Shown one piece after another: positions 9,723-22,396 of a DNA stretch of 64,000 bases (position 1 is the first letter of the stretch; each line of letters begins with the position of its first letter). The position numbers and the translations under genes were made by a program. Origin of the DNA: Enterobacterales bacterium CwR94 (GTDB taxonomy: Bacteria > Pseudomonadota > Gammaproteobacteria > Enterobacterales > Enterobacteriaceae); contig KZ478063.1 in NCBI GenBank assembly GCA_002837195.1, positions 190,584-254,583 of the forward strand. The letters are read 5' to 3'. The notes under the pieces are model-generated. The model did not search any database. It was not told where the DNA came from and was given only the letters and a program-made list of their open reading frames with translations.

Positions 9723-12083
9723 TCAGAACGCGCGCTGGTAAGGCAGAATGCCTGAACGCAGCATCTCCCCAGTGCCGAGACCATAGTTCGGGCTCAGACC
9801 GCGTAACTCAATATTGAAGAAAATTTTATCGTCGTATTTGCTGTTAACGTTTACGTTGTCCCAACTGATGATTTTGCGCTCATAGCCTACGCGAATCGCG
9901 TAGCAGCATGAGTTGTACTGAAGACCAACCAACTGATCGGCAGGTTGATTTTGCTTGGTATCATAGTAGTACGCACCCACTACGGACCAGGCATCGGCGA
10001 TTGGCCAACTGCCTGTGGTACCCACTTGTGAAATCCCGTCTTTATAGATGGGGTTATTCACCAGTGAACTGTTATTCAGCGCTGTAGCAACATACTCTGG
10101 GCTGCTGTAACGGTAGTTCAACTGCAGCATGCGATCGGCGTCGCGACGGTATTCCAGTACGGCATTACCCTGCGCGATGTTATCCAGGCGCGTATCGTAT
10201 TGAATCCCGCCACGGGCACCCCAGCGGTCGCTGATTTTCCAGTAGGTATCACCCGCCCAAATCAAACTGCCTCTGTCATCATCCGACAGGCTGTCATTGG
10301 CGCTCACGCGGGACGGCGTAAACTGGTAGATTTGACCCACAGAAACATTAAAACGTTCAACTAAAGCGTCATCATAAATACGCGTGGTGACACCGGTGGC
10401 AACCTGATTGGTCGATGCGATGCGATCCAGACCGCTGTAAGTACGGTCGCGGAACAAGCCCGTATAGTCAGTTTGCAGCAGCGTGGTGTCATAGGTGCGG
10501 ATGTGGCTCTGGTCGCGATACGGCGTGTAAAGGTATTGCACGCGCGGTTCCAGCGTCTGGGTATAGCCCGCCTCCCAGTTCATCTCGCGGTCAAAGACCA
10601 TTTTGCCATCCGCTTTAAACTGTGGCATCACGCGGTTGACGGACTCTTTCAACTGATTATTCGGGCCAGCAATACGCGTGTTGTAATACTCGATATCCGA
10701 CTGGTCGTAATGGGTCGCCAGCAGTTTGGCTTCCGTGTTTAAACTGGCCCAGCCGTTGGATACGGGCAAGCTCAGGGTCGGTTCGATGTGTAAGCGCGTC
10801 GCGTCCGGCAAACGCTCATTGACATTGGTAAATTTCACCGCTTGCGCAAAGATACGGCCATCAAACGGGCCGATATCGTTCTGGTAGAAATTAAGGTCGA
10901 GCTGCGGCTCTGCACGATAAATATCATTGTTGGCCTGGCCCGCAAAGACCTGGAACTGTTTGGTCGAGAGCGTCGCGTTCCAGTTAGTATCCGCGTAGCC
11001 GACGCTGAATTTTTGCGTGGCATAGCCATCGGTGGTGGAGCCGTAAGTCGAATCCAGATCGGTAAAGTAGTAAGGATCGCTGACTTTCAAATAATCAATA
11101 TTAAAACGCCAGTGTTGGTCATACACTCCGGCGTGACGCCAGTAAAACAACCAGCGTTTAGAATCTTCACCCTGGGCTACGCGCTCATCTTCATAAATTT
11201 TATCTGAAGGCAAGTAATCGAAGGCCATTAAGCCTGTGCCCATTTGTGACAGATAGCGGAACTCATTCTGCCATTGCAGGCCTCGGCGGCTAATATAGTG
11301 CGGCGTAATGGTGGCATCCGCCTGCGGCGCAATGTTCCAGTAGTACGGCAGCACAAATTCAAAACCGCTGTTTTTACCGTACTTCGCGTTCGGGATCAGG
11401 AATCCAGAGCGGCGGCGATCGCCCACCGGCAACTGCAAATAAGGGCTGTAAAAGACCGGCACGGGGCCAATCTTAAAGCGAGCATTCCAGATTTCAGCGA
11501 CCTGCTCATCGCGGTCGTGGATCACTTCGGAACCCACGACGCTCCAGCTGTTATCGCCCGGCAGACAGGAGGTGAAAGTGCCGTTTTCTAAAATGGTGTA
11601 GCGGTTTTCACCGCGCAATTTCATCTGATCGGCAATACCGCGTCCCTGACGTCCCACCATCTGGTAGTCGCCATTCCACACGTTGGTGTCTTTGGTATTG
11701 AGATTCGCCCAGGCTTTTGGACCTTTCAGGATCACCTGATTATCGTCGTAATGCACATTGCCCATGGCATCGACTGTCCGCACAGGCTCCGTCTGACCCG
11801 CTTGCTGACGCTGATGGACTTGTACTTCATCAGCCTGCAGGCGGCTGTTGCCCTGCACAACGTCGACGTTCCCGCTGAAAACCGCATCGTCAGGATAGTT
11901 GCCTTTCGCCTGGTCGGCGTCGATGGTGACAGGCAACTGGTTGGGCTGTCCGTTCACCAATGGGCGGTTATAGCTGGGTACGCCCAGCATACACTGGGAC
12001 ATTAAATCGTCCGCAAGGCCTTGCTGGCTGTATAACGCTGAGCCAATCAGCGTGGCCAGCAGTGTGGGGAGTCGTTTTTTCAT
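9723..12083 (-). CDS. lptD: LPS-assembly outer-membrane protein LptD
   Basis: The ATG at 12083 ([20 protein letters not shown]) is preferred over one 36 bases upstream because it aligns with the family start and opens a signal peptide cleaved after QQGLA. The 786-residue product matches E. coli LptD (784 aa): an N-terminal OstA-like periplasmic domain then a 26-strand barrel. With LptE it inserts lipopolysaccharide into the outer leaflet. All four disulfide cysteines are present (MSQC, SCLPG and the SCCYA pair). It is the first gene of the operon reading through surA to apaH. Confidence 0.97.
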   Translation of the reverse strand: MKKRLPTLLATLIGSALYSQQGLADDLMSQCMLGVPSYNRPLVNGQPNQLPVTIDADQAKGNYPDDAVFSGNVDVVQGNSRLQADEVQVHQRQQAGQTEPVRTVDAMGNVHYDDNQVILKGPKAWANLNTKDTNVWNGDYQMVGRQGRGIADQMKLRGENRYTILENGTFTSCLPGDNSWSVVGSEVIHDRDEQVAEIWNARFKIGPVPVFYSPYLQLPVGDRRRSGFLIPNAKYGKNSGFEFVLPYYWNIAPQADATITPHYISRRGLQWQNEFRYLSQMGTGLMAFDYLPSDKIYEDERVAQGEDSKRWLFYWRHAGVYDQHWRFNIDYLKVSDPYYFTDLDSTYGSTTDGYATQKFSVGYADTNWNATLSTKQFQVFAGQANNDIYRAEPQLDLNFYQNDIGPFDGRIFAQAVKFTNVNERLPDATRLHIEPTLSLPVSNGWASLNTEAKLLATHYDQSDIEYYNTRIAGPNNQLKESVNRVMPQFKADGKMVFDREMNWEAGYTQTLEPRVQYLYTPYRDQSHIRTYDTTLLQTDYTGLFRDRTYSGLDRIASTNQVATGVTTRIYDDALVERFNVSVGQIYQFTPSRVSANDSLSDDDRGSLIWAGDTYWKISDRWGARGGIQYDTRLDNIAQGNAVLEYRRDADRMLQLNYRYSSPEYVATALNNSSLVNNPIYKDGISQVGTTGSWPIADAWSVVGAYYYDTKQNQPADQLVGLQYNSCCYAIRVGYERKIISWDNVNVNSKYDDKIFFNIELRGLSPNYGLGTGEMLRSGILPYQRAF

Positions 12084-12268
12084 TCGCGGTATCGAAAATT
12101 CCGTGATAACTGGCATCATGCCGATAAACGGTCAGAGACTAACGCACTCAACTACGTTGCGCCAGTGTTATCCTGTTACGTTAAGTACGCGCTGCGGTTA
12201 GGCGAAGCGCTTAATGACAGGTATGATAAAGCAATTTTTAGCCAACGGCATGGCGAATTGAGGAGTAT

Positions 12269-13093
12269 ATGCGCTATTGGGGTAAAGTTCTCGGCCTGAT
12301 GTTGGGCCTGATGTCGGGTTACGGCATCTGGGGTGTGTTGCTGGGGCTGTTCGTGGGGCATATGGTGGATAAAGCGCGCGGTGCGCAACGCCAGGGCTAT
12401 TTTGCGAATCAGCAGGAAAGGCAGGCACTCTTTTTTCGCACCACCTTTGAGGTCATGGGACATTTAACCAAATCAAAAGGGCGCGTTACCGAAGCGGATA
12501 TTCAGATCGCTTCGTTGTTAATGGAGCGGATGCAGTTACACGGTGAAGCACGCACATCGGCGCAAACGGCTTTTCGCGTCGGCAAGCAGGGGCAATATCC
12601 GCTGCGGGATAAACTGCGTGAGCTGAAATCGGCCTGCTTTGGCCGCTTTGATTTGATTCGGATGTTTTTGGAAATTCAGATCCAGGCCGCGTTTGCGGAT
12701 GGGCAATTGCACCCCAATGAACGTCAGGTGCTGTACGTGATCGCCGAAGAGTTAGGGATTTCACGCAGCCAGTTCGATCAATTCCTGCGCATGATGGAAG
12801 GGGGCCAGCAGTTTGGTGGTCGCGGCCAGTCTCAGCAAGGCGGTTGGGGAGGCAATGCACACCAGTCGCGTCGTGGGCCAACGCTGGAAGATGCGTGCAG
12901 CGTCCTCGGTGTGAAGAGTTCAGATGACAACACCACCATCAAGCGTGCCTACCGCAAGCTGATGAGCGAGCACCATCCCGATAAGCTGGTGGCCAAAGGC
13001 TTGCCGCCACAAATGATGGAAATGGCGAAGCAAAAAGCGCAAGAAATTCAAGCCGCCTACGATTTGATCAAGCGGGAAAAGGGCTTTAAGTAA
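12269..13093 (+). CDS. djlA: membrane-anchored DnaJ-like co-chaperone DjlA
   Basis: A 274-residue type III J-protein. One glycine-rich N-terminal membrane helix (about residues 6-31) is followed by a TerB-like helical domain, a Q/G-rich linker and a C-terminal J domain with the HPD triad at 236-238. It stimulates DnaK at the inner membrane and, in E. coli, activates the Rcs capsule pathway when overproduced. The start has a good GAGGAG site. It is divergent from lptD, as in E. coli. Confidence 0.96.
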   Translation: MRYWGKVLGLMLGLMSGYGIWGVLLGLFVGHMVDKARGAQRQGYFANQQERQALFFRTTFEVMGHLTKSKGRVTEADIQIASLLMERMQLHGEARTSAQTAFRVGKQGQYPLRDKLRELKSACFGRFDLIRMFLEIQIQAAFADGQLHPNERQVLYVIAEELGISRSQFDQFLRMMEGGQQFGGRGQSQQGGWGGNAHQSRRGPTLEDACSVLGVKSSDDNTTIKRAYRKLMSEHHPDKLVAKGLPPQMMEMAKQKAQEIQAAYDLIKREKGFK

Positions 13094-13109
13094 TTGTCGC
13101 CGTCTGGCG

Positions 13110-13139
13110 TGTCCTCCGGCTGTAATGCGCTGGAGGACA
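13110..13139. terminator. hairpin between djlA and rluA
   Basis: The inverted repeat GTCCTCC ... GGAGGAC lies between the convergent genes. There is no clear T-run, so termination is only likely. Confidence 0.45.
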
Positions 13140-13145
13140 TTGGGC

Positions 13146-13805
13146 TTAAAAATCGGCGGGCGCTTTGAAGGTCATGGGCGTGCCGAATTTGGGATGGGTG
13201 ATCGTCAGCATTTCTGCGTGCAGCAGCAGGCGCGGTGACATTGCTAATGCCTCTGGCGTGGCGTAAAAGCGGTCACCCAAAATCGGATGCCCCAACGCTT
13301 GCATATGCACGCGCAACTGGTGTGAACGTCCCGTAATCGGGGTCAGGCGCACGCGGGTACTGTTATCCGCGTCTTGTGATATCACCTGATACTCCGTTTG
13401 CGCTGATTTCCCTGTGTCGAAGCACACTTTCTGCATCGGGCGATTTGGCCAGTCGCAGATCAACGGCAAAGCCACCACGCCGCTCTCTTTTTCCAGATGA
13501 CCCCAAACCCGCGCAATATAGTGTTTCTTCGGTTCACGTTCGCGAAACTGTCGCTTTAGCTCACGCTCTGCCGCTTTGGTTAACGCCACAGCAATCACAC
13601 CGCTGGTCGCCATATCCAACCGGTGCACCGACTCTGCCTGCGGATAATCACGCTGAATACGCGTCATGACACTGTCTTTGTGCTCGTCCAGGCGTCCGGG
13701 CACTGACAGTAAGCCACTGGGTTTATTGACCACCATGATGTGATCGTCTTGATACAAGACGATCAACCAGGGATCCTGCGCGGGAAAATAGGGTTCCATT
13801 AACAT
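13146..13805 (-). CDS. rluA: dual-specificity rRNA/tRNA pseudouridine synthase RluA
   Basis: 219 residues, the same length as E. coli RluA, which converts U746 of 23S rRNA and U32 of several tRNAs to pseudouridine. The catalytic aspartate is Asp64 in HRLD. VNKPSGLLSVPG and GRSHQLRVHMQALGHPILGD are also present. The start codon overlaps the rapA stop by one base, so the two are co-transcribed. Confidence 0.97.
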   Translation of the reverse strand: MLMEPYFPAQDPWLIVLYQDDHIMVVNKPSGLLSVPGRLDEHKDSVMTRIQRDYPQAESVHRLDMATSGVIAVALTKAAERELKRQFREREPKKHYIARVWGHLEKESGVVALPLICDWPNRPMQKVCFDTGKSAQTEYQVISQDADNSTRVRLTPITGRSHQLRVHMQALGHPILGDRFYATPEALAMSPRLLLHAEMLTITHPKFGTPMTFKAPADF

Positions 13806-16711
13806 TACTGGTGCGTCACCACGATTAACCGCAGCGCATCCAGACGCCAGTTCGCTTGATCCAGGGCTTCCAGCACCTGGGTGCGATTGCTTTCTAACGC
13901 GGCTATCTCGTCTTCACGGATATTCGGGTTAACGGCTTTCAAGGCTTCCAGACGCGTTAACTCGGCACCCAGTTTTTCACTGGCTTCATCCCGCGCGGCG
14001 TCGATCAATTGGCGCGCTTCAGCCACCACCTGCGTTTCGGCCAGCGTCAGGATCGCATGCACATCTTGTTGCACAGCATTGACCAGCTTGCTGCCGGTGT
14101 GGCGATTAACGGCGTTCAATTGGCGGTTAAAACTCTCGAACTCGACTTTGCCCGCCAGGTTATTGCCCTTGTTATCGAGCAGCATACGCACTGGGGTGGG
14201 CGGCAGAAAACGCGTCAGTTGCAGATGTTTTGGTGCCTGCGACTCAACCACATACACCATCTCAACCAGCAAGGTGCCGACTGGCAGCGCTTTGTTTTTC
14301 AGCAGTGAAATGGCGCAACTGCCGGTATCACCCGACAACACCAGGTCAAGACCGTTGAGGATCAGAGGATGTTCCCAGGTCACGAACTGTGCGTCTTCGC
14401 GTGACAGCGCCTGATCGCGATTAAAGGTTACCGTGCAGCCGTCTTCTGGCAAACCAGGGAAATCAGGCACCAGCATATGGTCACCCGGCGTCAGGATAAT
14501 CATGTTATCGCTGCGGTCTTCCTGATTAATGCCCACGATATCGAACAGGTTCAGCGCGAAATTAACCAACTCAATGTCGTTGTCCTGATCGCCAATGCGT
14601 TCAGCCAGGCGTTGTGCGTTCTCGCCGCCGTTGGAGTTTAACTCCAGCAACCGGTCACGGCCTTGCTCCAGTTGCGAACGGATAGCGTCATGCTCTTTAC
14701 GACATTGAACGATAAAGTCGTCAAGACCTTCCTGATTCTCAGGAGAAGCCAAAAAGCCGATCAATTGTTGGTAGACGTTATCGTACAACGTGCGACCGGT
14801 CGGACAGGTGTGTTCAAACGCATCCAACCCTTCGTGATACCAACGCACCAGCACAGATTGCGCGGTTTTCTCCAGGTAAGGCACCAGGATTTGGATATCA
14901 TGCGCCTGACCAATACGATCCAGACGGCCAATGCGCTGCTCCAGCAAATCAGGATTAAAGGGCAGATCAAACATCACCAGATGGCTGGCGAATTGGAAGT
15001 TGCGCCCTTCAGAGCCGATTTCCGAGCACAAGAGCACCTGTGCGCCTTCCTCTTCCGAGGCAAAGTAGGCCGCAGCCCGGTCACGTTCCAGAATCGACAG
15101 GCCTTCGTGGAACACCGCGGCGCGGATGCCTTCACGCTCGCGCAGTACCTGCTCAAGCTGCAGCGCGGTTGCTGCTTTGGCGCAGATCACCAGCACTTTT
15201 TCGTCGCGATGGCTGGTCAGATACCCCATTAACCACTCGACGCGGGGATCAAAGTTCCACCAGGTGCCGGTATCGCCTTCAAATTCCTGATAAATTTGCT
15301 CGGGATACAGCATGTCGCGCGCACGCTCTTCCTGACTCTTGCGCGCCGCCATGATGCCGGAGACTTTGATGGCGGTTTGATACTGTGTTGGCAGCGGTAA
15401 ACGGATTTGATGCAGTTCGCGTTTTGGAAACCCTTTCACACCCTGACGCGTATTACGGAACAGCACGCGGCTGGTGCCGTGGCGATCCATCAGCATGCTG
15501 ACCAGCTCCTGGCGTGCTGCCGCTTTCCCCTCACTGCTGCCATTGGCGGTTTGCAGTAGAGGTTCGATGTCTTGTTCGCCCATCAGATCGCCGATTTGGT
15601 TCATCTGCTCGTTGCTGAGCGGTGTGTCGGCGAGCAGTTGGGTGACGGCGTCGGCAATGGGGCGGAAGTGTTTTTGCTCTTCCACAAAGGCATCAAAATC
15701 ATGGAAACGGTTAGGATCCAGCAGGCGCAAACGTGCAAAGTGGCTCTGCATTCCCAGTTGTTCAGGGGTGGCGGTCAGCAGCAGGATGCCTGGCACATGT
15801 TCTGCCAGTTGTTCAATCACCTGATATTCACGGCTGGGCGCCTCTTCAGACCAGGCCAGGTGATGGGCTTCATCCACCACCATTAAATCCCATTCGGCTT
15901 CGGTTAACTGTTGCAGGCGCTGTTTATTACGGCGAACGAAATCCAGTGAACAGATGATCATCTGTTCCGTTTCAAAAGGATTATCGCTGTCGTGTTGCGC
16001 CTCGGCAAAGCGCTCATCATCAAACAGGGCAAAACGCAGGTTAAAGCGGCGCAGCATTTCAACCAGCCACTGATGCTGCAGGGTCTCTGGCACGATAATA
16101 AGCACGCGTTCGGCGCGGCCTGCCATCAGTTGCTGGTGGATTATCATACCGGCTTCAATGGTCTTACCGAGGCCCACTTCATCGGCCAGCAATACGCGAG
16201 GCGCATGGCGGCGGCCCACATCGTGAGCAATATGCAACTGGTGCGGAATCAGGTTGGTACGCATACCGCGCAGCCCGCTGATATCCAGACGGTACTGTTG
16301 GCTTTGGTATTTACGCGCCCGAAAACGCAACGCAAAGCGATCCATGCGATCCAGTTGACCGGCAAACAAACGGTCTTGAGGTTTGCTGAAAACCAGTTTG
16401 CTGTCGAGCATCACTTCGCGCATCACGACGTTGGTTTCGCCGCTGTCGAGGCGCGTACCGATATAGGCGACAACGCCGTTTTCAATTTGGGTATCGTCAA
16501 TCTGCAACTGCCAGCCTTCGTGGCTGGTCACGGTATCACCGGGATTAAAGATCACGCGGGTGACGGGAGAATCATTACGGGCATATAGACGGTTTTCGCC
16601 GGTCGCGGGAAATAGAATGGTGACCATACGGGCATCCAATGCCACGACAGTTCCTAAACCAAGTTCGCTTTCCGTATCGCTGATCCAGCGTTGACCAAGA
16701 GTAAAAGGCAT
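13805..16711 (-). CDS. rapA: RNA polymerase-associated SWI2/SNF2 ATPase RapA
   Basis: A 968-residue Swi2/Snf2 remodelling ATPase, the same length as E. coli RapA (HepA). It binds RNA polymerase and helps recycle stalled or post-termination complexes. Visible are the N-terminal Tudor-like region, Walker A GLGKT (about 180-184), DEAH box (about 280-283), and helicase C motifs including [12 protein letters not shown] divergent convention follows upstream: 131 bases separate it from polB, which reads the same way. Confidence 0.97.
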   Translation of the reverse strand: MPFTLGQRWISDTESELGLGTVVALDARMVTILFPATGENRLYARNDSPVTRVIFNPGDTVTSHEGWQLQIDDTQIENGVVAYIGTRLDSGETNVVMREVMLDSKLVFSKPQDRLFAGQLDRMDRFALRFRARKYQSQQYRLDISGLRGMRTNLIPHQLHIAHDVGRRHAPRVLLADEVGLGKTIEAGMIIHQQLMAGRAERVLIIVPETLQHQWLVEMLRRFNLRFALFDDERFAEAQHDSDNPFETEQMIICSLDFVRRNKQRLQQLTEAEWDLMVVDEAHHLAWSEEAPSREYQVIEQLAEHVPGILLLTATPEQLGMQSHFARLRLLDPNRFHDFDAFVEEQKHFRPIADAVTQLLADTPLSNEQMNQIGDLMGEQDIEPLLQTANGSSEGKAAARQELVSMLMDRHGTSRVLFRNTRQGVKGFPKRELHQIRLPLPTQYQTAIKVSGIMAARKSQEERARDMLYPEQIYQEFEGDTGTWWNFDPRVEWLMGYLTSHRDEKVLVICAKAATALQLEQVLREREGIRAAVFHEGLSILERDRAAAYFASEEEGAQVLLCSEIGSEGRNFQFASHLVMFDLPFNPDLLEQRIGRLDRIGQAHDIQILVPYLEKTAQSVLVRWYHEGLDAFEHTCPTGRTLYDNVYQQLIGFLASPENQEGLDDFIVQCRKEHDAIRSQLEQGRDRLLELNSNGGENAQRLAERIGDQDNDIELVNFALNLFDIVGINQEDRSDNMIILTPGDHMLVPDFPGLPEDGCTVTFNRDQALSREDAQFVTWEHPLILNGLDLVLSGDTGSCAISLLKNKALPVGTLLVEMVYVVESQAPKHLQLTRFLPPTPVRMLLDNKGNNLAGKVEFESFNRQLNAVNRHTGSKLVNAVQQDVHAILTLAETQVVAEARQLIDAARDEASEKLGAELTRLEALKAVNPNIREDEIAALESNRTQVLEALDQANWRLDALRLIVVTHQ

Positions 16712-16842
16712 AGATTAAGTACTCGATTCTCGTGCGTTCAGACAAAAGCTCATCACCCGGCGCGAAATGCCCGGTGAGATTAATATGCGTGTGGGTTCAG
16801 AAAGGGCGCTATGGTACTGGAAGGCAACGCATTCGTCACCTG

Positions 16843-19206
16843 TCAAAAAAGACCCAACTGACCCGTAATCAGTGTAGCAAAATCATCACCAACAAACGGC
16901 AGTATGCCATCGGCCACCGGTTGCAGTTGTTTCGTCAGGTAGTGATCGTAATCCAGTGGCGTCAGACGATAGTCAACGGGTTCCGGGCCAGAGGTGGCAA
17001 TAACATAGCGGATCGAACCGCCGTTCTGGTAGCGCAAAGGACGATCGCGCTTGCGATTCTCTTCATCTGCCAGCCGCGCGGCGCGGACGTGCGGTGGCAC
17101 ATTTCGTTCATACTCTTTTAGAGGGCGGCGCAGGCGTTTCTTATAAACGAGCTGATCGTCGAGCTTGCCGTCCATCAACTGCTGAACCGTTTCGCGGATA
17201 AAATCCTGATACGGCTGCTGCGTAAAAATACGCTGATACAGCGCCTGTTGGAAATGCTGAGCGAGTGGCGTCCAGTCGGTGCGCACGGTTTCCAGGCCTT
17301 TAAACACCATGCGTTGTTGATCGCCCTCACGGATCATACCGGCGTAGCGCTTCTTACTGCCGGTTTCTGCTCCGCGGATGGTCGGCATTAAAAAACGGCA
17401 ATAATGGCTTTCATATTCCAGTTCCAGCGCGCTGTCTAACTGCCATGTACGCTGTAAATGCTCGCGCCACCAGGCATTGATATGTGCGACCAGGCGCTGA
17501 CCCGTGGCTTGTGCATCGGCTTCACTGTGGGGGGATTTTAGCCAGACAAAGGTGGAGTCGGTATCGCCATAAATAACGTCGAATCCTTCGGCTTCAATCA
17601 ACGCTTTGGTTTGCTGCATGATCTCATGTCCACGCAGGGTAATTGAGGAAGCCAGGCGCGGATCGAAAAAGCGGCAAGCGCTGGTGCCGAGCACACCATA
17701 AAAGGCATTCATAATAATCTTGAGCGCTTGTGACAGTGGCTTGTTGCCGACCTGTTTGGCTTTTTCCCGGCCCTGCCAAATCTGCTCGACAATCGCCGGT
17801 AAACAGTGGCGATGACGGTCAAAGCGGCCTCCGCGAAAGCCAGGGATGGCGTCGGTACTGGTTTCCTCATGGCTCATGCCTTCCACTAAGCCAACGGGAT
17901 CGATCAAGAATGTGCGAATAATGGAGGGATACAGGCTTTTGTAATCCAGCACCAGTACGGAATCGTACAAACCGGGTTGTGAGTCCATCACGTAGCCGCC
18001 TGGGCTGGCCAGTGGCGCGACTTCTCCCAGGTTTGGGGCGACAAATCCCATGCGATGCATACGCGGAATGTACAGATGCCCAAAGGCGGCCACTGAACCG
18101 CCGTGACGATCCACGGCTAGGCCATTCACACTGGCGCGTTCCAGCAAGAACGGCATGATTTCCGTTTTGTGGAAGATACGCGTGACCAGTTCACAATCTT
18201 TCAGGTTATAGCGCGCCAGCGCAGGTTTATCTTCTGCAAAACGACGATTGATCTCTTCCATGCGATGCCAGGGATCGTCGATGGCTTTGCCTTCACCCAA
18301 CAGCGTTTGCGAGACGGATTCCAGGCTGAAAGAGTCAAAATTCCAGAAGGCAGATTTCAACGCTTCAATGCCATCCACAATCAGTCGTCCTTCAAGCTGA
18401 GCAAAGAACACGCCGGGCTTGAAACCGTGCTCGCGCCATTCAAGCGGCGCCTGGCGACGCCCCAAACGCAGAGGGATATGGTATTTTTCGGCGCTTTTTT
18501 GCAACACGCGCAGATCAAATTGCACCACGTTCCAGCCAATCAGCACATCGGGATCGTGTTGGGCGAACCATTGATTGAGTTTTTCCAGCAGTTGCGGACG
18601 ACGCTCCACGTACTGCAAATCAAAATCTTCTTTGCTGGCATCACCATTGGGTGGGCCCAACATATACACGGTGCGACAGCCGCAGCCTTCAAGGCCAATA
18701 GAATAAAGCTCGCCGTGGCGCGTGGTTTCAATATCCAGTGATACCCACTTAAGCTGCGGGCGGTAGTCGGGATGGGGCTTAATGCGTGTATTGACGACAT
18801 CACCGTACTGGGCCTCGCCGTCAAACCACACGGAAGCCGTGATAAATCGCTCCATCAGATAGCGTTCGGGCGGACGGATATCGGCTTCATATAAGGTGAC
18901 GCCACCTTCGCGTAGCTGTTTCTCCAGCCGCTGTAACTGGCGCTGCTGCGTGCAATAGAGTCCCATAACGGGCCGTTGACGAAAATCTTTCAACGCGAGG
19001 GGCGTCAGGCGCCAGTTTTTTTCCCGGCTCAGCAGGTGTTCAACCTGCTGGCGTTGTTCTTCAGGAATAAAGGCCACGGATTCTTGCGGGGGTAACACCA
19101 CGAGCTGCGGGCCGGCATCGGTGGCCAGCCAAAAGCTGATTTCAGTGCCCGCGGGCGTATCACGCCAGTGGCGGGTGAGAAGATATCCAGGCTGCGCAGT
19201 CATCAT
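16843..19206 (-). CDS. polB: DNA polymerase II
   Basis: A 787-residue family B polymerase (783 in E. coli) that restarts replication at damaged templates. The proofreading exonuclease carries DIETTRHGE. The polymerase domain has [12 protein letters not shown] and YGDTDS. The C-terminal QLGLF is the beta-clamp-binding peptide. Two adjacent ATGs (19206 and 19203) make the start uncertain by one residue. A LexA-like box lies just upstream. E. coli has the ara operon between polB and yabI; here they are 140 bases apart and divergent. Confidence 0.97.
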   Translation of the reverse strand: MMTAQPGYLLTRHWRDTPAGTEISFWLATDAGPQLVVLPPQESVAFIPEEQRQQVEHLLSREKNWRLTPLALKDFRQRPVMGLYCTQQRQLQRLEKQLREGGVTLYEADIRPPERYLMERFITASVWFDGEAQYGDVVNTRIKPHPDYRPQLKWVSLDIETTRHGELYSIGLEGCGCRTVYMLGPPNGDASKEDFDLQYVERRPQLLEKLNQWFAQHDPDVLIGWNVVQFDLRVLQKSAEKYHIPLRLGRRQAPLEWREHGFKPGVFFAQLEGRLIVDGIEALKSAFWNFDSFSLESVSQTLLGEGKAIDDPWHRMEEINRRFAEDKPALARYNLKDCELVTRIFHKTEIMPFLLERASVNGLAVDRHGGSVAAFGHLYIPRMHRMGFVAPNLGEVAPLASPGGYVMDSQPGLYDSVLVLDYKSLYPSIIRTFLIDPVGLVEGMSHEETSTDAIPGFRGGRFDRHRHCLPAIVEQIWQGREKAKQVGNKPLSQALKIIMNAFYGVLGTSACRFFDPRLASSITLRGHEIMQQTKALIEAEGFDVIYGDTDSTFVWLKSPHSEADAQATGQRLVAHINAWWREHLQRTWQLDSALELEYESHYCRFLMPTIRGAETGSKKRYAGMIREGDQQRMVFKGLETVRTDWTPLAQHFQQALYQRIFTQQPYQDFIRETVQQLMDGKLDDQLVYKKRLRRPLKEYERNVPPHVRAARLADEENRKRDRPLRYQNGGSIRYVIATSGPEPVDYRLTPLDYDHYLTKQLQPVADGILPFVGDDFATLITGQLGLF

Positions 19207-19220
19207 TCACTCAGTGTAAC

Positions 19221-19236
19221 ATGTTTATTTATACAG
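19221..19236 (-). promoter_or_regulatory. LexA-like SOS box upstream of polB
   Basis: Bases 19221-19236 agree with the 16-base LexA consensus CTGTATATATATACAG at 13 positions. One half-site (ACAG) is perfect and the other is ATGT instead of CTGT. It lies 15-30 bases before the start of polB, a gene of the E. coli SOS regulon (dinA). Confidence 0.55.
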
Positions 19237-19346
19237 TGGTGGCTGCTTTACACGTTCTGCTATAGACGTTTTCATACAATTCCTGTCTTGACGGGGATCG
19301 TGCGCGTCGTAACAATCCCTGTTCCTTTCATCACCTGCAGATTCTG

Positions 19347-20114
19347 ATGGAACATTGGTTAGAACAGTTAATAGCGCAGTCAACGGGCTGGGCGCTGGCC
19401 GCGATTGCACTGGTAGCATTTTTTGAGTCACTGGCGTTGGTGGGGTTACTGCTGCCAGGCACGGTGCTTATGGCAACGCTCGGCGCGCTGATTGGCAGTG
19501 GGCAGTTAGGCCTGTATCCCGCGTGGGCAGCGGGCATTGTCGGTTGCCTGCTGGGCGATTGGATTTCATTCTATATTGGCTACCGGTTCAAAGGCCCGTT
19601 GCATCGCTGGTCATTTTTGAAGAAACACCACGCCATGCTGACCAAAACCGAACATGCGTTGCATGAACACAGCATGTTCACCATTATCATCGGACGCTTT
19701 ATTGGCCCGACGCGACCGCTGATTCCCATGGTGGCGGGCATGTTAGAGCTGCCTGTCCGTAAGTTTGTGCCGCCCAACATCATCGGATGTGTGTTGTGGC
19801 CGCCGCTCTATTTTCTGCCGGGTATTTTGGCCGGTGTTGCCATTGATGTGCCCAGCGCTGAACAAGGTGGCGGGTTTAAATGGCTGTTGCTGGCGGTGGC
19901 TGTCGTGGTTTGGCTGGGGTTATGGCTGGGCTGGCGTGGCATTCGAGCGGGTAAGAAACAGGACTGGGCAACGCGCTGGTTGCCCGCCTCGCGGCTGAAA
20001 TGGCTGGCACCGTTCGGCGTCGCCTGCGCCATTGCTGTGTTTATCGCGATACAGTTTCATCCACAAATGCCGGTCTTTCGCCACCTGTTATGGCAAGTGT
20101 TTATCGGACGGTAA
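19347..20114 (+). CDS. yabI: DedA-family membrane protein YabI
   Basis: A 255-residue polytopic inner-membrane protein with the DedA signatures [16 protein letters not shown] and [17 protein letters not shown], aligning along its length with E. coli YabI (254 aa). DedA proteins move lipid carriers or support envelope homeostasis; this member's substrate is not established. Its last 14 bases overlap the 3' end of thiQ on the other strand. Confidence 0.94.
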   Translation: MEHWLEQLIAQSTGWALAAIALVAFFESLALVGLLLPGTVLMATLGALIGSGQLGLYPAWAAGIVGCLLGDWISFYIGYRFKGPLHRWSFLKKHHAMLTKTEHALHEHSMFTIIIGRFIGPTRPLIPMVAGMLELPVRKFVPPNIIGCVLWPPLYFLPGILAGVAIDVPSAEQGGGFKWLLLAVAVVVWLGLWLGWRGIRAGKKQDWATRWLPASRLKWLAPFGVACAIAVFIAIQFHPQMPVFRHLLWQVFIGR

Positions 20115-20802
20115 TCCCTAAAATCTGCGCAGCGGGCGTTTGCCCCTGCATCAGCGTGGCGGTCGGGCCATCCCAGTACACGCGCCCGTCGACAATCAGT
20201 AGGCTACGGGGCGCACAGCGCAGGGCATCTTCGATATTATGCGACACCATCAGCAGCGTTAAGGCCCGCTCCTGACACACCTCATCAAGCAGTTGCAGCA
20301 TCTCTTTTCTCAGGGCCGGATCCAGCGCGGAAAAAGGTTCATCCAGCAGCAAGACCGGTTGCTCGCGCAGCAAACAGCGCGCCAGTGCGGTGCGCTGACG
20401 TTGGCCACCGGACAGTGCACCCGGTAAACGCTGCAGACAATCACTGAGTCCCACGCGGTGGGCAATGTCATCGACTTTTTTGCGTTGCTGTGCGCTGAGT
20501 CGCAGGCCAGGGTTCAGCCCTAATGCCATATTTTCAAACACGGTCAGGTGCGGAAACAGGTTGTTCTCCTGAAACAGCATCGATACCGGGCGCTCTGCCG
20601 GCGAGGCCTGTGTGACCTGTTGACCGGCAATGGTCAGAGTGCCGCTGGTTGCCGGGAGAAAGCCGGCAACCAGGCTCAGCAAGGTGCTTTTACCGGCTCC
20701 GCTGGGGCCGAGCACCGCGACGCGCTCACCGGGTGCCAGCGACAGTGAAAAGCGCATCGGCAGATGATTGTAGAGATAAGTCAGGTTATCGAGAGTGAGC
20801 AT
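20101..20802 (-). CDS. thiQ: thiamine ABC transporter ATP-binding protein
   Basis: Start [11 protein letters not shown] at 20802 is preferred over an ATG 21 bases upstream because it aligns with E. coli ThiQ; the product is 233 residues. It is the ATPase of the thiamine/TPP importer. Walker [10 protein letters not shown] (32-40), signature LSGGQRQR and Walker [12 protein letters not shown] are visible. The start lies within the end of thiP (17-base overlap). Confidence 0.96.
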   Translation of the reverse strand: MLTLDNLTYLYNHLPMRFSLSLAPGERVAVLGPSGAGKSTLLSLVAGFLPATSGTLTIAGQQVTQASPAERPVSMLFQENNLFPHLTVFENMALGLNPGLRLSAQQRKKVDDIAHRVGLSDCLQRLPGALSGGQRQRTALARCLLREQPVLLLDEPFSALDPALRKEMLQLLDEVCQERALTLLMVSHNIEDALRCAPRSLLIVDGRVYWDGPTATLMQGQTPAAQILGITVR

Positions 20803-22396
20803 GGCGTCCCGGAAGTTTCTCAATCAAGGTGAAAAGGCTCAGGCAAAGGATCAGCAACAGCAGTGCCGTGACGGCCCCTTCCTGGCTGCGGTAGGCCCCT
20901 AACTGCTGATAAAGATAGAACGGCAGCGTGCGGAAATCCTCATTGCCAAACAGGGCAACGGCACCAAAATCGCCAACGGAGATCACGCAGGCAAAGGCCA
21001 GCGCCTGAGCGATGGGGCGTCGCAGCGCGCGCCACTCAATTAAACGCCAGCGCTGCCAGCCGCTGATTCCCAACGATAAACACAACCGGTTATAGCGCTC
21101 GGCGATGTCGCGCATCGGATGTTCCAGCACTTTCATGGCATAGGGAATGGCAATCAGCGCATTGGTAAACATCACAATGCCATCGGCCCGAGCCGGTAAG
21201 CCCAGCGTACTGTTGAGTAAAATAAAGAAGCCGGTGGCAAGCACAATGCCCGGCATGGCCAGAATCAGCATGCCGCTCAATTCCATCAGTTGACCGCCTA
21301 ATGGGCGCTGGCGTTGACGAAGCTCGCGACTGCTCCAGAGCAGCATGAGCGTCAGCGTAACGGCGAGCAGGCCAGCCACAACGGCAATGCGCAGTGACGT
21401 GCCAACGGCCTGCCATAATGCTGGCGTCATCAAGGCATGGCTCAGGCCGCGATGTACTCCATCGACCACAACGGCCAGTAACGGGGGAATCAGCAGCAGC
21501 AAAGCCGCACTAATCAGCAGTGTATCCAGCAGGCGTGAAAGGGGACGGCGATCGCTGGCAAACCACGGAGCCGCTTGATTGCTACCGGCGGGAATCGCCC
21601 GGCTCAGACGTTGGCTGAGCAACACCAACACCAGGCAACAACCCAGTTGAACCAATGCCAGTAAGGCCGCGCGTCCAGGATCATAGTCGTAGCTGAGTGC
21701 CTGGTAAATCGCCAGTTCCAGCGTGGTCGCCTGTGGCCCGCCACCCAGCGCAAGCACGGTGGCAAAGCTGGCGAAGCACAGCATAAAAATCAGGGCGCCA
21801 ATCGGTAAAATCTGCCGCCGCAGCCAGGGCCATTCGAGCAGACGAAATTGCGCCATCCCGGACATGCCGAGCTGGGCAGCCAATTGCCGTTGTTCGCCAG
21901 GAATGGCTTCCAGCGTTTGCAGCAGCAAGCGTGTGGCGAGCGGTAAGTTAAAGAACACGTGAGCCAGTAGAATGCCTTGCAGCCCGTACGGAGAAAAGTG
22001 GTACTCAAGGCCGACAAGGTTCAGCATGGATGCCAGCCAGCCTTCACGGCCATAAACGCTGAGTAAGCCAAACACCGCAACCAGCACCGGTAATACCAGC
22101 GTCATGGCGCACAGGCGCAGTAGCATTGTGCGTCCAGGAAAGCGCCGACGAAACAGCGCACGCGCCAGAGGAATCGCGGGGATCACCGATAACAGGGCGG
22201 ATAGCAACGCCTGCCAGAGTGAAAAACGCAAGATGTGCCAGAAATAGCTGTCCGCCCAGAGTGTGGTCACGCTGGCCGCGGGCGCATTAACCCACAGCGC
22301 ACCAAAGGCCAGCAGGGCGACACTGACTAATAACAGTGTCGCCAGACTGCCGGGAAGCAGTGGGCGCACACTCAACGGCTGACGGCGCGTTGCCAT
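20786..22396 (-). CDS. thiP: thiamine ABC transporter permease
   Basis: The 536-residue permease starts [10 protein letters not shown] at 22396, the family start, which also places it inside the end of thiB (25-base overlap). It has the duplicated BPD_transp_1 layout with about 12 membrane segments and two EAA-type loops ([12 protein letters not shown] and [13 protein letters not shown]). It forms the channel for thiamine delivered by ThiB. The middle gene of thiBPQ. Confidence 0.96.
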   Translation of the reverse strand: MATRRQPLSVRPLLPGSLATLLLVSVALLAFGALWVNAPAASVTTLWADSYFWHILRFSLWQALLSALLSVIPAIPLARALFRRRFPGRTMLLRLCAMTLVLPVLVAVFGLLSVYGREGWLASMLNLVGLEYHFSPYGLQGILLAHVFFNLPLATRLLLQTLEAIPGEQRQLAAQLGMSGMAQFRLLEWPWLRRQILPIGALIFMLCFASFATVLALGGGPQATTLELAIYQALSYDYDPGRAALLALVQLGCCLVLVLLSQRLSRAIPAGSNQAAPWFASDRRPLSRLLDTLLISAALLLLIPPLLAVVVDGVHRGLSHALMTPALWQAVGTSLRIAVVAGLLAVTLTLMLLWSSRELRQRQRPLGGQLMELSGMLILAMPGIVLATGFFILLNSTLGLPARADGIVMFTNALIAIPYAMKVLEHPMRDIAERYNRLCLSLGISGWQRWRLIEWRALRRPIAQALAFACVISVGDFGAVALFGNEDFRTLPFYLYQQLGAYRSQEGAVTALLLLILCLSLFTLIEKLPGRHAHSR

